Assembly: GCF_002266855.1 (NCBI RefSeq)
Contig: NZ_NGJN01000006.1
Location: 186,001 to 250,000 of the forward strand
Direction of reading: 5' to 3'
Length of the DNA stretch: 64,000 bases
Source of the DNA: Winogradskyella aurantia
Lineage (GTDB): Bacteria; Bacteroidota; Bacteroidia; Flavobacteriales; Flavobacteriaceae
The number at the start of each line of letters is the position of its first letter. Positions within the stretch are counted from its first letter, which is position 1. The notes beneath the pieces are model-generated. The model was not told the DNA's origin and did no database searches. It worked only from the letters and a program-made list of their open reading frames with translations. Below, one piece after another: positions 53,405 through 62,595 of this stretch. The position numbers and the translations under genes are program-made.

Positions 53405-55672
53405 ATGGCTTTTGATATTGATATGATAAAAAAGGTTTACGCAAACATGGCTGAGCGCGTTGATGCAGCTCGAAAAATTGTTGGTAAACCATTAACACTT
53501 TCTGAAAAAATACTTTATTCTCATTTATGGCAAGGAATGCCAACGGAGGGATTCACTCGAGGAAAAGATTATGTGGATTTTGCACCTGACCGTGTAGCGT
53601 GTCAAGATGCGACAGCTCAAATGGCCCTTTTACAGTTTATGCAAGCGGGTAAGCCTAAAGTAGCCGTTCCAACAACGGTTCACTGTGACCATTTAATTCA
53701 AGCTAAAAGTGGTGCTGCTGCCGATTTAAAACAGGCCAACAGTACGAGTAGCGAAGTTTTCAATTTTTTAGAATCAGTTTCAAATAAATATGGTATTGGG
53801 TTTTGGAAACCTGGTGCAGGTATTATCCATCAAGTAGTGTTAGAAAATTATGCATTTCCTGGCGGTATGATGATCGGTACAGATTCTCACACTGTGAATG
53901 CGGGAGGCCTTGGAATGGTTGCGATTGGTGTTGGCGGTGCAGATGCTGTTGATGTAATGGCCGGAATGGCTTGGGAGTTGAAATTCCCTAAATTGATAGG
54001 AGTAAGATTAACAGGTAAATTATCTGGTTGGACCGCTCCTAAGGATGTGATTTTAAAGGTTGCAGAAATTTTAACGGTTAAAGGTGGTACTGGTGCCATA
54101 GTTGAGTATTTTGGTCCTGGTGCGCTTTCTATGTCATGTACTGGTAAAGGAACCATCTGTAATATGGGAGCCGAAATTGGAGCCACAACATCAACATTTG
54201 GATATGATGACTCAATGGAACGTTATTTGCGTGCTACCGATAGGGAAGACGTAGCAGATGAAGCCAATAAAATAAGAGAATATTTAACGGCTGATGCAGA
54301 CGTCTACGAAAATCCAGAACATTATTTTGATCAGGTAATTGATATAAATCTATCTGAATTAGGACCATTACTCAATGGGCCATTTACCCCTGATTTATCG
54401 ACTACTGTTGGTCGTGAAATGACAGAAAAAGCTAAAGAACACGAATGGCCAATGAAAGTAGAATGGGGCCTTATTGGATCCTGTACGAACTCTTCTTATG
54501 AAGATTTGTCAAGAGCCTCTTCTATTGCTCAGCAGGCCTTAGATAAAGGTTTAAAAACAAAAGCTGAATTTGGAATTAACCCAGGTTCGGAGCAAGTACG
54601 CTACACGGCGGATAGAGATGGTATTCTTCAGGTTTTTGAAAAATTAGATGCAACTATTTTTACTAATGCCTGCGGACCATGCATAGGACAATGGGCACGC
54701 TATAGTGACCCCAAAAATGCACCCAAAAACAGCATAGTGCATTCTTTTAATAGAAATTTTGCTAAGCGTGCAGATGGAAATCCTAATACGCATGCGTTCG
54801 TGGCATCACCAGAAATTACTGCGGCTATTGCTATTGCGGGTCGTTTAGACTTTAACCCCATGACAGATACCTTAATCAATGAAAATGGGGAAGAGGTGAT
54901 GTTAGACGAACCAACAGGATGGGAATTACCGCCTAAAGGATTTGAGGTAAAGGAAAATGGCTATTTAGAGCCCGTGAAGGATGGTAGCTCTGTTGAGATT
55001 ACTGTGGATCCTAGCTCTGAGCGTTTGCAATTATTAACTCCATTTGAGCCTATTGGGGATACTATCACTGGGGCTAAACTATTGATAAAGGCCTTTGGGA
55101 AATGTACCACTGACCACATCTCCATGGCGGGTCCATGGTTACGCTTTAGAGGCCATTTAGACAATATAGCCAATAACACGCTTATCGGCGCGGTCAACGC
55201 TTTTAATAAAAAGACCAACTTTGTTAAAAATCAATTAACTGGAGAATATGGTGGTGTACCTGACACGCAACGCGATTATAAAAAGAACGGTATTTGGTCA
55301 GTTGTTGTGGGAGACCATAACTACGGAGAAGGTTCCTCAAGAGAGCATGCAGCCATGCAGCCTAGACATTTAGGAGTTGCTGCCGTTATTGTAAAATCCT
55401 TTGCAAGAATTCATGAAACAAACCTTAAGAAACAAGGAATGTTAGCATTGACGTTTGCAAATGAGTCAGACTATGATCTCATTCAAGAAGATGACGTCTT
55501 TAATTTTATAGACCTAAATGAATTTGCACCAGACAAACCATTACATGTCGAGGTGGTTCATTCCGATGGAAGCAAAGATGTTGTAGAGGTCAACCACACT
55601 TATAATGCCGCACAAATAAAATGGTATAATGAAGGTTCTGCGTTGAATTTGATTAAGAAACAGAACGCATAG
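53405..55672 (+). CDS. acn: Aconitate hydratase (mitochondrial-type)
   Basis: 755 residues, close to mitochondrial aconitase length (about 755-780) and shorter than AcnA/IRP1 or AcnB. The [4Fe-4S] ligands are visible in [11 protein letters not shown] and [32 protein letters not shown] and the C-terminal swivelling domain's [22 protein letters not shown] (substrate-binding Arg/Ser) are intact. It isomerises citrate and isocitrate in the TCA cycle. It has its own promoter and terminator, so it is monocistronic. Confidence 0.96.
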   Translation: MAFDIDMIKKVYANMAERVDAARKIVGKPLTLSEKILYSHLWQGMPTEGFTRGKDYVDFAPDRVACQDATAQMALLQFMQAGKPKVAVPTTVHCDHLIQAKSGAAADLKQANSTSSEVFNFLESVSNKYGIGFWKPGAGIIHQVVLENYAFPGGMMIGTDSHTVNAGGLGMVAIGVGGADAVDVMAGMAWELKFPKLIGVRLTGKLSGWTAPKDVILKVAEILTVKGGTGAIVEYFGPGALSMSCTGKGTICNMGAEIGATTSTFGYDDSMERYLRATDREDVADEANKIREYLTADADVYENPEHYFDQVIDINLSELGPLLNGPFTPDLSTTVGREMTEKAKEHEWPMKVEWGLIGSCTNSSYEDLSRASSIAQQALDKGLKTKAEFGINPGSEQVRYTADRDGILQVFEKLDATIFTNACGPCIGQWARYSDPKNAPKNSIVHSFNRNFAKRADGNPNTHAFVASPEITAAIAIAGRLDFNPMTDTLINENGEEVMLDEPTGWELPPKGFEVKENGYLEPVKDGSSVEITVDPSSERLQLLTPFEPIGDTITGAKLLIKAFGKCTTDHISMAGPWLRFRGHLDNIANNTLIGAVNAFNKKTNFVKNQLTGEYGGVPDTQRDYKKNGIWSVVVGDHNYGEGSSREHAAMQPRHLGVAAVIVKSFARIHETNLKKQGMLALTFANESDYDLIQEDDVFNFIDLNEFAPDKPLHVEVVHSDGSKDVVEVNHTYNAAQIKWYNEGSALNLIKKQNA

Positions 55673-55692
55673 TTTTACTATTATATTAATTT

Positions 55693-55727
55693 AAGACTCC
55701 TGTTCCCATGGCACGGGAGTCTTTTTG
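55693..55727 (+). terminator. Terminator after aconitase
   Basis: An 11-bp stem (55693-55703 with 55713-55723, one G-U pair), 9-nt loop, then a T run. It lies 20 bp past the stop. Confidence 0.85.
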
Positions 55728-55739
55728 ATTATAAACGCA

Positions 55740-56315
55740 ATGAAATCAAGTCTATTAAAAAAAAGTAATATTGTTCTGCTACTTGTCCTTGCACTTCTTA
55801 TTATTCCACAAAGCAGGCAAGTTTTACAAATTTGGTTATTTAAGGGCTGGAGTTTTATTAATAAGTCCAATGTCATTGAAGAAAAAGATAGGGTTTCCAT
55901 ATCGGATTATAACTGGGATTTAGTATCTGAAGACGGCAAGAATTTCAATTTTAAGGAGACTCAAGGAGAAGTTGTATTTATAAATTTTTGGGCAACATGG
56001 TGTCCGCCATGCATTGCTGAAATGCCTAGTCTTCAGAAGCTTTATACGAGTTATGGAAATCGGGTGGTTTTTTTATTCATCACCAATGATGATTTCAAAG
56101 TGGTAAGAAGATTTAAGGACAAAAACAACTATAATTTCAAGGTGTATCAACCCATGGGTGCTATTCCAGATGAATTGATGGGTAGAACGATTCCAAGGAC
56201 GTTTATTATCAATAAAATGGGTGAAATTATTGTAGATGAAAGAGGGGTAATTAACTGGAATAGCGAAGCAATTAGAAAGCAATTAAATAAACTACTTTCA
56301 GTTAAACCTATTTAA
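55740..56315 (+). CDS. TlpA-like thiol-disulfide oxidoreductase
   Basis: 191 residues from the ATG at 55740; a TTG at 55725 lies inside the terminator tail and is unlikely. One N-terminal membrane anchor (NIVLLLVLALLIIP), then a periplasmic thioredoxin domain with the redox motif WCPPC in FINFWATWCPPCIAEMP and cis-Pro in GRTIPRTFIINKMG. It probably reduces periplasmic disulfides, for example in cytochrome c maturation. The 3' end overlaps the convergent crtZ gene by 8 bp. Confidence 0.9.
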   Translation: MKSSLLKKSNIVLLLVLALLIIPQSRQVLQIWLFKGWSFINKSNVIEEKDRVSISDYNWDLVSEDGKNFNFKETQGEVVFINFWATWCPPCIAEMPSLQKLYTSYGNRVVFLFITNDDFKVVRRFKDKNNYNFKVYQPMGAIPDELMGRTIPRTFIINKMGEIIVDERGVINWNSEAIRKQLNKLLSVKPI

Positions 56316-56754
56316 AATATTTTAAAGGCACTATAAGCATTCCAAAGTTTTCGCCTTCATCTTTTCCAAGATGTTTGTGATGGATTTTATGAGCCCGCCT
56401 TACGCCTCGCGCATATTTATTATCAATGTTACGTAACCATTTAAAGCGTTGGTGGATGAAAATATCATGAACTATGAAATAGGCTAGTCCGTAGACCATA
56501 ATACCTATCCCAATGGGTAAAAAATACCACAAATTTTGCTCGCCCCACAAATACCAACATCCCATTGAAACTACAGCATAAAAAATGAAGAAAGCATCAT
56601 TACGCTCAAACCAGCTTTTGTGGTCTTTATGATGATGGTCTTTGTGAAGACTCCAAAGGAATCCGTGCATTATGTATTTATGAGTAAACCATGCATTAAA
56701 TTCCATTACAAAAAACGTTAATAGGAAAATTAAAATCCAATAAACCGTGTGCAT
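56308..56754 (-). CDS. crtZ: Beta-carotene 3-hydroxylase, CrtZ type
   Basis: 148 residues with four hydrophobic helices. All four His clusters of the fatty-acid-hydroxylase/CrtZ di-iron family are present: HKYIMH (near residue 25), HKDHHH (near 37), HDIFIH (near 96) and HKIHH (near 122). It hydroxylates carbon 3 of the beta ring using O2. Last gene of the merR-crtI-crtB-crtZ cluster, 13 bp after crtB. Confidence 0.92.
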   Translation of the reverse strand: MHTVYWILIFLLTFFVMEFNAWFTHKYIMHGFLWSLHKDHHHKDHKSWFERNDAFFIFYAVVSMGCWYLWGEQNLWYFLPIGIGIMVYGLAYFIVHDIFIHQRFKWLRNIDNKYARGVRRAHKIHHKHLGKDEGENFGMLIVPLKYFK

Positions 56755-56767
56755 AATAAAATAGAAT

Positions 56768-57607
56768 TTACAACAAATTTAGTTGATATTTTACATAACT
56801 TCGAGTGAGTAGCTCTACTTTTTTGTAGTTAGGAACACGTATTCTAGCTGATTTGATTTCTAAGGCAGGTGTCTTTTTTAATTTATCCAATAACTTGCTG
56901 TAATAGCGGTAAGCCATAAAAACACCAAATCGAGCCTCGAGAGGTAATTTTTTGATTCCTTGAAGTCCTTTTGAAAAATCATTTTCTATATCCGTAATAA
57001 TCGCCTGCTTAGAAGCTTCATCTAACTGATTTAAATCTGTATTTGGGAAATACGTTCTACTTAAATCTTCAAAATCCGCCTTTAAATCTCTAAGAAAATT
57101 TACTTTTTGGAACGCAGAACCTAAACTCATGGCCGAAGATCTAAGGTCTTCATATTTCTCACTATCACCCTTAACAAATACCTTTAAGCACATTAAACCT
57201 ACCACGTCAGCAGAACCATAGATGTAATTTTTATATTCTTCATCAGTAAGATAATCTTTTTTATGAAGGTCTAGACGCATACTGTTCATAAAGGCGTCTA
57301 CCAAATGCCTGTCAATATTGTATTTGTGATAGGTCTCTTGAAATGAATTGAGAATAGGGTTTAAACTAATCTTTTCTTCCAGTGCATTATCCAAATCATT
57401 TTCAAAGCGCTTAAATAATGATTGTTTGTCATAATCATGAAATGTATCTACAATTTCATCCGCAAAACGAACGAAACCATAAATATTATAAATGTCCTGT
57501 CTAATACTATCTGATAGCATTTTCGTTGCCAGGGAAAAGGATGTACTGTAAGCGTTTGTAACTAGCTTACTACATTCTTTGGAGACGTTGTCAAAAATTG
57601 ATTTCAT
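56768..57607 (-). CDS. crtB: Phytoene synthase
   Basis: 279 residues, a squalene/phytoene-synthase fold. The first Asp-rich site is RFADEIVDTFHD (residues about 47-58), and the second is FQKVNFLRDLKADFEDLSRTYFP (near residue 165). SFSLATKML near residue 25 and RFGVFMAYRYY near 230 also fit. It condenses two geranylgeranyl diphosphates into 15-cis-phytoene. It follows crtI after 66 bp and precedes crtZ. Confidence 0.95.
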   Translation of the reverse strand: MKSIFDNVSKECSKLVTNAYSTSFSLATKMLSDSIRQDIYNIYGFVRFADEIVDTFHDYDKQSLFKRFENDLDNALEEKISLNPILNSFQETYHKYNIDRHLVDAFMNSMRLDLHKKDYLTDEEYKNYIYGSADVVGLMCLKVFVKGDSEKYEDLRSSAMSLGSAFQKVNFLRDLKADFEDLSRTYFPNTDLNQLDEASKQAIITDIENDFSKGLQGIKKLPLEARFGVFMAYRYYSKLLDKLKKTPALEIKSARIRVPNYKKVELLTRSYVKYQLNLL

Positions 57608-57673
57608 AGGTATTTTTTTCTTTTTAGCTTAAAAACTCTGCACAGAAATTTATAAACTATTGTCTAATATAAC

Positions 57674-59134
57674 TTAAACTTCATATTTTTCAATCAGTTC
57701 TGCTACTAACTTTCCTGATATTAGTGATGGCGGTACACCTGGTCCTGGCACAGTTAACTGTCCGGTAAAGTATAAGCCTTGCACTTTTTTACTTTTTAAC
57801 TTAGGTCTTAAAAAGGCGGTTTGCGTTAAGGTATTAGCCATCCCATAGGCATTACCTTTATAAGAATTGTAATCCTCCACAAAATCATTGACACAAAATG
57901 ATTCCTTAAACAGAATATTATTTTGTACACTCTGATTGGTTCGCTTTTCAAAACGATTAATGATAAGTTCAAAATACTGGTCTCTCAACTCAGGGGTGTC
58001 TTCAAGACCTGGTGCGATTGGAATTAAGAAAAAACCAGTCTCACACCCATCGGGCGCCATACTCTCGTCAGTCACCGATGGAAAATTCACATAAAATAAG
58101 GGGTCATGTGGCCATTGAGGCGTGTCATAGATTTCTTCTGCATGAGCTTCAAAATCAGTATCAAAAAATAGATTATGATGCTCTATATTATTCAACTTTT
58201 TATCAAATCCAACGTAGAATAACAAGGAGGAAGGAGCAAAGGTGCGCTTTTCCCAATAGGATTCTGAATATTGTCGGAACGTCTTATCTAACAAGGTTTC
58301 CGAATGATGATAGTCTGCACCACTTAAGACAATGTCCGATGCAATAAATTCTCCATTCACCGTAATTCCGTCTGCCTTGCCACTTTTCACATTAATTTTA
58401 TCAACAGGACTTTTGGTGTGAATTTCCACACCAAGACCCTCGGCAAGACTTTTCATAGCTTTTATTATTTCATACATCCCACCTCTAGGATGCCAGGTGC
58501 CCAGACCGAAATCCGCAAAATTCATAAAGCTGTAAAATGATGGCGTTTGGTTGGGCTTTGCTCCCAAAAATAAAACTGGAAACTCCAAAGTTGAAATCAA
58601 CTTCGGATTTTTAAAATTTTTGCGTACCTCAGAACTAATAGTCTTAAAAAATTGGTCTACGCGAGTTATGGTGTCTTTGGTTACCAATTCAAACGGTGAC
58701 AGGCCAGGTTTTAAAACTACTTTATTAATAGCAATATCATAATGTTCTTGGGCTCTAGCAATAAAGTTTCTCAATGGCTTTGAACTACCGGTCTCAATAC
58801 GCTCAAATTCAGCACAGATTTGATCCATATGGTCACCAATGGTGATGACTTCATCTGAAAAGAAAATTTTGTAGGCAGGACTTAACTTATCCAGTTCATA
58901 ATAATCACTTGTGCTTTTGCCGAAGTCATTAAAAAACTTTTCAAAAATATCTGGCATCCAATACCAGCTCGGGCCAATATCAAAGGTAAATCCATCTTTC
59001 AATAATTGTCTTGCCCGACCTCCTACGGTGTCATTCTTTTCGTAAACAGACACATCATATCCGGCTTTTGCTAAATAACAAGCCGCCGATAATGCCGAAA
59101 ATCCTGAGCCTATAATGGATACTGTTTTACTCAT
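57674..59134 (-). CDS. crtI: Phytoene desaturase (CrtI)
   Basis: 486 residues. The FAD motif is GSGFSALSAACYLAKAGYDVSVYEKNDTVGGRAR, followed by FDIGPSWYWMPDIFEKFF and the C-terminal GLYFTGQLTVPGPGVPPSLISGKLVAE signature. Located with crtB, it is assigned as the enzyme that makes four desaturations of phytoene to lycopene. Its 5' end overlaps the regulator's stop by 4 bp (ATGA), so it is translationally coupled to the regulator. Confidence 0.93.
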   Translation of the reverse strand: MSKTVSIIGSGFSALSAACYLAKAGYDVSVYEKNDTVGGRARQLLKDGFTFDIGPSWYWMPDIFEKFFNDFGKSTSDYYELDKLSPAYKIFFSDEVITIGDHMDQICAEFERIETGSSKPLRNFIARAQEHYDIAINKVVLKPGLSPFELVTKDTITRVDQFFKTISSEVRKNFKNPKLISTLEFPVLFLGAKPNQTPSFYSFMNFADFGLGTWHPRGGMYEIIKAMKSLAEGLGVEIHTKSPVDKINVKSGKADGITVNGEFIASDIVLSGADYHHSETLLDKTFRQYSESYWEKRTFAPSSLLFYVGFDKKLNNIEHHNLFFDTDFEAHAEEIYDTPQWPHDPLFYVNFPSVTDESMAPDGCETGFFLIPIAPGLEDTPELRDQYFELIINRFEKRTNQSVQNNILFKESFCVNDFVEDYNSYKGNAYGMANTLTQTAFLRPKLKSKKVQGLYFTGQLTVPGPGVPPSLISGKLVAELIEKYEV

Positions 59135-60042
59135 TTAATATGTTGTAGTTCTGATATTAAAGCCTCTATACTTTTAAATGGTTTTATTTTTTTAGGTAAT
59201 TGTTTTAAATCTATGGCATTTAGCATTTGTCCCAGAATCCAAAATTGTGTGCCATCATTCTTTAAAATTTTCGATTCAAATTCCTTAATGTAATCATCGA
59301 TATCATCTTTTTCTGGTTTAACCGTAAAATAGGAAATATAGATGATATCATCGTAATAATTTAAGAGATCTGTCAAGCTTTCCACAGGTACGCTTTGACC
59401 AAGAAAAATAGATTGATACCCTCTATTTACAATTTCGTGGTTAATAAACATCAATCCTAGTTCATGAATTTCGTTATCAGGCAAGTATAAAACAAAAGTT
59501 TTCCTAGATTTATTAATCTTCCTGGACTGAGCTATTTCCGTATTCACTAATATTTTTTGACGTATCAAGGTTGTCAAAAAATGTTCATGGGCTGGGGTAA
59601 TTGTATCCGTTTGCCACAATAAACCTATTTCTGTGAGTAAAGGAATAAATACGTCATAAAAAACCTTATCAAAGGATTTTTCTTTTAACAGGGACTCGTA
59701 GGTGTTGTAAAATAGTATTTGGTCAAAATTCAGCATCGCCAATTTAAAAGAATTGATAGCATGGCTTTCTATATTGTTTTGGGCAGCTATCTCCCTCACC
59801 AACAGAGGAATTTTGTGCTCCTGAATTGTTGCGATTTTTGATATCTTATAACCATTGTTATTTAGATAGCTAACATTTAATAACTTTTGAAAGCTAGCTA
59901 AGTCGTAATATCGAATATTCGTTTCGGTGCGTTTAGGCTGAAGTAAGTTGTAGCGTTTCTCCCAAATCCGTATAGTATGCGCTTTTATACCTGTTAGGTT
60001 TTCAAGATCTTTTATGCTAAACTTATTTTTAATATTGTTCAT
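59131..60042 (-). CDS. CarH/LitR-like MerR regulator with B12-binding domain
   Basis: 303 residues. The MerR winged helix-turn-helix covers residues 6-75 (FSIKDLENLTGIKAHTIRIWEKRY, ETNIRYYD). A helical bundle (B12_binding_2, about 90-175) contains the W-x9-E-H motif: Trp143, Glu153, His154. A Rossmann B12 domain (about 180-303) contains EIHELG with His193 at the position of the cobalt-binding His. These residues define adenosylcobalamin photoreceptors such as Thermus CarH. It leads the crtI-crtB-crtZ genes and probably represses them in the dark. The DNA target is unknown. Confidence 0.9.
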   Translation of the reverse strand: MNNIKNKFSIKDLENLTGIKAHTIRIWEKRYNLLQPKRTETNIRYYDLASFQKLLNVSYLNNNGYKISKIATIQEHKIPLLVREIAAQNNIESHAINSFKLAMLNFDQILFYNTYESLLKEKSFDKVFYDVFIPLLTEIGLLWQTDTITPAHEHFLTTLIRQKILVNTEIAQSRKINKSRKTFVLYLPDNEIHELGLMFINHEIVNRGYQSIFLGQSVPVESLTDLLNYYDDIIYISYFTVKPEKDDIDDYIKEFESKILKNDGTQFWILGQMLNAIDLKQLPKKIKPFKSIEALISELQHIK

Positions 60043-60055
60043 TTTTTAAAAAAAA

Positions 60056-60071
60056 TGTTTAAACAAAAATA
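60056..60071 (-). promoter_or_regulatory. Promoter and possible operator of the merR-crtI-crtB-crtZ operon
   Basis: On the minus strand TATTTTTG (60064-60071) fits TAnnTTTG. A perfect 10-bp palindrome TGTTTAAACA (60056-60065) overlaps its downstream end, where a bound repressor would block transcription. No -33 TTG at standard spacing. The operator role is inferred. Confidence 0.4.
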
Positions 60072-60171
60072 AGATTTATAGTTATATCAGGCATACAATT
60101 AACATAATTTAAATAAAATCCTCAGTGTTGTCGGATGCCTTAAACCTAATCAAGAATCAAAAAGGGAAAAG

Positions 60172-60256
60172 TGCGCACGAGAAGACTCGAACTTCCACGA
60201 CCTAAACGGCCACTGGCCCCTCAAGCCAGCGCGTCTACCAATTCCGCCACGTGCGC
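60172..60256 (-). tRNA. tRNA-Leu (anticodon GAG)
   Basis: 85 nt, class II cloverleaf. The acceptor stem GCGCACG pairs with CGTGCGC, the D arm contains AATTGGTAGACGC, the anticodon loop reads CTTGAGG giving GAG, a long variable arm is present, and the T arm contains GTTCGAGTC. The discriminator is A; CCA is not encoded. It follows tRNA-Lys on the same transcript after 53 bp. Confidence 0.95.
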
Positions 60257-60309
60257 AATAAAGAAGTCTAAAGATAAAAAAAAAGTTAAGCAAAAAGGCT
60301 TAACTTATG

Positions 60310-60382
60310 TGACCGGGCTGGGGCTCGAACCCAGGACCCTCTCCTTAAAAGGGAGATGCTCTACCAACTGAGCTACCCGGTC
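60310..60382 (-). tRNA. tRNA-Lys (anticodon UUU)
   Basis: 73 nt. Acceptor stem GACCGGG with CCCGGTC, D arm TAGCTCAGTTGGTAGAGCA, anticodon loop CTTTTAA giving UUU, T arm GGTTCGAGCC. Discriminator A, CCA not encoded. First of the two tRNAs after the promoter at 60409-60438. Confidence 0.95.
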
Positions 60383-60408
60383 AGTTTTTCGTTCTTTGAA
60401 CGAGGGTG

Positions 60409-60438
60409 CAAATATATAATGTTTAATTAATAAAACAA
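60409..60438 (-). promoter_or_regulatory. Promoter of the tRNA-Lys/tRNA-Leu unit
   Basis: On the minus strand TTG (60436-60438), 19 nt, TATATTTG (60409-60416). Full match to the Bacteroidota consensus, 26 nt before the tRNA-Lys 5' end. Confidence 0.65.
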
Positions 60439-60512
60439 TAGTTTTTTTAATTAAAATTTTCGTTTTTTTGCCCAGCTTTTCTTAGTAATTTAATAATCAA
60501 TTTATAACGAGG

Positions 60513-61034
60513 ATGATTATACTTTTAATAGGATACATGGGCTCTGGCAAAACCACCGTTGGTAAAAAGTTGGCTGATGTTTTAGATTTTGCTTTTGTGG
60601 ATTTAGATGAATATATCTCTGAAAAAGAGGAGTCATATATCAGCTCAATTTTTGATGAGAAGGGAGAGATTTATTTTAGAAAAAAAGAAAGTGAATATCT
60701 TGATTATATTTTAAAGTCTTCGGAAAATCTTGTTTTAGCTTTAGGTGGAGGAACGCCTTGTTATGGAGAAAATATGAGTTACATAAAAAATAATGAACAA
60801 GCTATATCATTTTACATCAAATTACCTATTCAAGACTTAACCAATAGGTTAATGACAGAAAAACAAAAAAGACCATTGATAAAGCATATGGCTACTAAAG
60901 ATGAACTGACTGAATTTATTGGGAAGCACCTTTTTGAAAGATCAGGATTTTACAGTGAAGCCGATTATACTATTAATGCAGCTAACAAAACGGTTGAGGA
61001 AATTACAGAAGCTATTGTTTTAAATTTAATCTAA
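60513..61034 (+). CDS. aroK: Shikimate kinase
   Basis: 173 residues. Walker A GYMGSGKTTVGKKLA, the substrate-site Asp in FVDLDEYI, the shikimate-binding Arg in FRKKESEYL, and LALGGGTPCY. The LID region (RLMTEKQKRPLI) supplies the ATP-contacting Arg. It phosphorylates shikimate in aromatic amino-acid synthesis. It overlaps the convergent PRTase gene by 9 bp. Confidence 0.95.
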   Translation: MIILLIGYMGSGKTTVGKKLADVLDFAFVDLDEYISEKEESYISSIFDEKGEIYFRKKESEYLDYILKSSENLVLALGGGTPCYGENMSYIKNNEQAISFYIKLPIQDLTNRLMTEKQKRPLIKHMATKDELTEFIGKHLFERSGFYSEADYTINAANKTVEEITEAIVLNLI

Positions 61035-61529
61035 ATATGCTTCATAAGGCTTTTTCGAAAGGTTTACATTAACATGCTCATATAACGAAGTAGAAAGGCT
61101 TATACCTTTGAAATCTGCCTTTACAGGATATTTTTTATGGTTTCTGTTTACTAGAACCGCCGTTTTAAATTGCTTTAGAGGTACGTCTAAAAAGTGCTTT
61201 ATGCCATAAATTAAGGTACTTCCTGAATTTAAGACATCATCAATCAAGACAATCGATTTATTGGCATAGTCCTTTTGATTCATTGAGGTTAAAACAGGTG
61301 TTGTAGGATTATTTTTATCAATTGTTACACGGCATAGGGTAGATTTAATTTCTGAAATCTTGTCGAGATTCGCTTTTATTTTTTTTGCCAATAAATAGCC
61401 GTTACTCTCTATACCAGCAATGACAAGGTCTTTCTCGTTCACATTGCTTTCATATATTTGATAGGCAATACGTTTAATCTTATGCTCTATGGTTTTATGA
61501 TTTAAAATGGTATTCTTCGCTAAGGCCAT
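61026..61529 (-). CDS. Phosphoribosyltransferase family protein (PyrR-like)
   Basis: 167 residues of type-I PRTase fold. The PRPP loop reads VLIDDVLNSGSTLIYGIKHF, preceded by the KDLVIAGIESNGYLLAKKI block. The length and the SGSTL rather than TGxT loop point to the PyrR-like group of Bacteroidota. UMP/uracil specificity is not shown. The start overlaps the stop of the upstream methyltransferase gene by one base. Confidence 0.88.
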   Translation of the reverse strand: MALAKNTILNHKTIEHKIKRIAYQIYESNVNEKDLVIAGIESNGYLLAKKIKANLDKISEIKSTLCRVTIDKNNPTTPVLTSMNQKDYANKSIVLIDDVLNSGSTLIYGIKHFLDVPLKQFKTAVLVNRNHKKYPVKADFKGISLSTSLYEHVNVNLSKKPYEAYLD

Positions 61530-62131
61530 TATGTCTTTTTTTCAAAGATAAAAAACAGTTCATTACCCAGTCTTTGTTTTATGGAATTAATTGATGGTTC
61601 TAAAACCTTTATATTAAAATCTTTCCTGAAAAGATTGCTGTATTCGGCCTTATTACCCCCAAACGGTGGGCCAGTTTCAGATAAAGGGAAATTAAATAAC
61701 AAGCCAACCAATTTGCCCTTGCTTTTCAAGAGCTTAGTCATTTGTTCGACATAGGCTTTTCGGAAACTTGGATGTAAGGCACAAAAGAAGGTTTGCTCAA
61801 TGATAACATCAAAGGTGTCTGAAATTTTAAAAAAATCAGTGTGAAGAAGCTGGTTTTCTGGGAAGTCCTTCAATCGAGTTTTTAAATTAGTCAAAGGTGT
61901 TTTAGCAATATCAGCAGCATAAATATGTTTAAACCCTAATTTCCATAAATACTCAATTTCATGGCTATTACCAGAACCAGGAACAAGTATTTTTACAGAC
62001 TTGTCTTGAAGCTGGTCAAAGTAAACTTTAAGAGGCAGCGATATATGCCCTATATCCCAACCAGTATCATTCTCCTTATATCTATTTTCCCAATAAGAGC
62101 TATTTAAATCATTCTTCTTCATAAAACCCAT
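61529..62131 (-). CDS. TPMT-family SAM-dependent methyltransferase
   Basis: 200 residues. The opening YWENRYKENDTGWDIGHISLPLKVYFDQL and the SAM site ILVPGSGNSHEIEYLWKLGF match thiopurine S-methyltransferase-type enzymes, with FDVIIEQTFFCALHP as the motif-IV region. An internal ATG at 62120-62122 could be the true start; both overlap the end of the S4 gene. The methyl acceptor is unknown. Confidence 0.87.
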   Translation of the reverse strand: MGFMKKNDLNSSYWENRYKENDTGWDIGHISLPLKVYFDQLQDKSVKILVPGSGNSHEIEYLWKLGFKHIYAADIAKTPLTNLKTRLKDFPENQLLHTDFFKISDTFDVIIEQTFFCALHPSFRKAYVEQMTKLLKSKGKLVGLLFNFPLSETGPPFGGNKAEYSNLFRKDFNIKVLEPSINSIKQRLGNELFFIFEKKT

Positions 62132-62477
62132 CTAAGTCACGTCTATCTTTTTTGGTTGGCCTTCCAGTACCCTTTTTTCTATAGTAATCTTTACTGAATT
62201 TTAATAGCTCTTGTGCTTCAAAAGACTCTTTAGGGGTGGTATCCGTTCTGTATATATCAACGAGCTTTGCTCCAACACGACTCTTAGGTAAATCATTTAT
62301 GGTTAACTTATAGGTGACTTGGTTTTTACGCACTTCTAATTGGTCCATGGCATAAACCTCACGTGATGGCTTTACGATATGACCATTAACCCTAACTCGA
62401 CCTTTTTTGCAAGCTTCAGTTGCTATATTCCTAGTTTTGTAGTATCTAACTGACCATAAAAATTTATCGACTCGCAT
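62109..62477 (-). CDS. S4-domain RNA-binding protein, Hsp15-like
   Basis: 122 residues. The S4 domain is at the N-terminus (MRVDKFLWSVRYYKTRNIATEACKKGRVRVNGHIVKPSREV), followed by a basic tail (SKDYYRKKGTGRPTKKDRRDLDGFYEEE). Hsp15 (HslR) binds stalled 50S subunits carrying nascent chains. First gene of the S4-methyltransferase-PRTase operon; its end overlaps the methyltransferase start. Confidence 0.92.
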   Translation of the reverse strand: MRVDKFLWSVRYYKTRNIATEACKKGRVRVNGHIVKPSREVYAMDQLEVRKNQVTYKLTINDLPKSRVGAKLVDIYRTDTTPKESFEAQELLKFSKDYYRKKGTGRPTKKDRRDLDGFYEEE

Positions 62478-62595
62478 ATATTTTCATTAAAATCTGCGTT
62501 ATTCTTGTAATGCAAAAATATTATAATATTGTATCTTGCGCAGCAATTTTATCTGTAATTATACAGGTAGATTAAATAAAATAAAAACTTTGAAA

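Noticed and set aside
43495-59134. The two CrtI-family desaturases as a recent duplication
   Set aside because: Their sequences differ throughout and each has its own conserved neighbours, so they are old paralogues with different roles.
60171-60371. A 66-codon open frame on the plus strand
   Set aside because: It runs antisense through both tRNA genes; its openness comes from tRNA sequence, and it has no domain.
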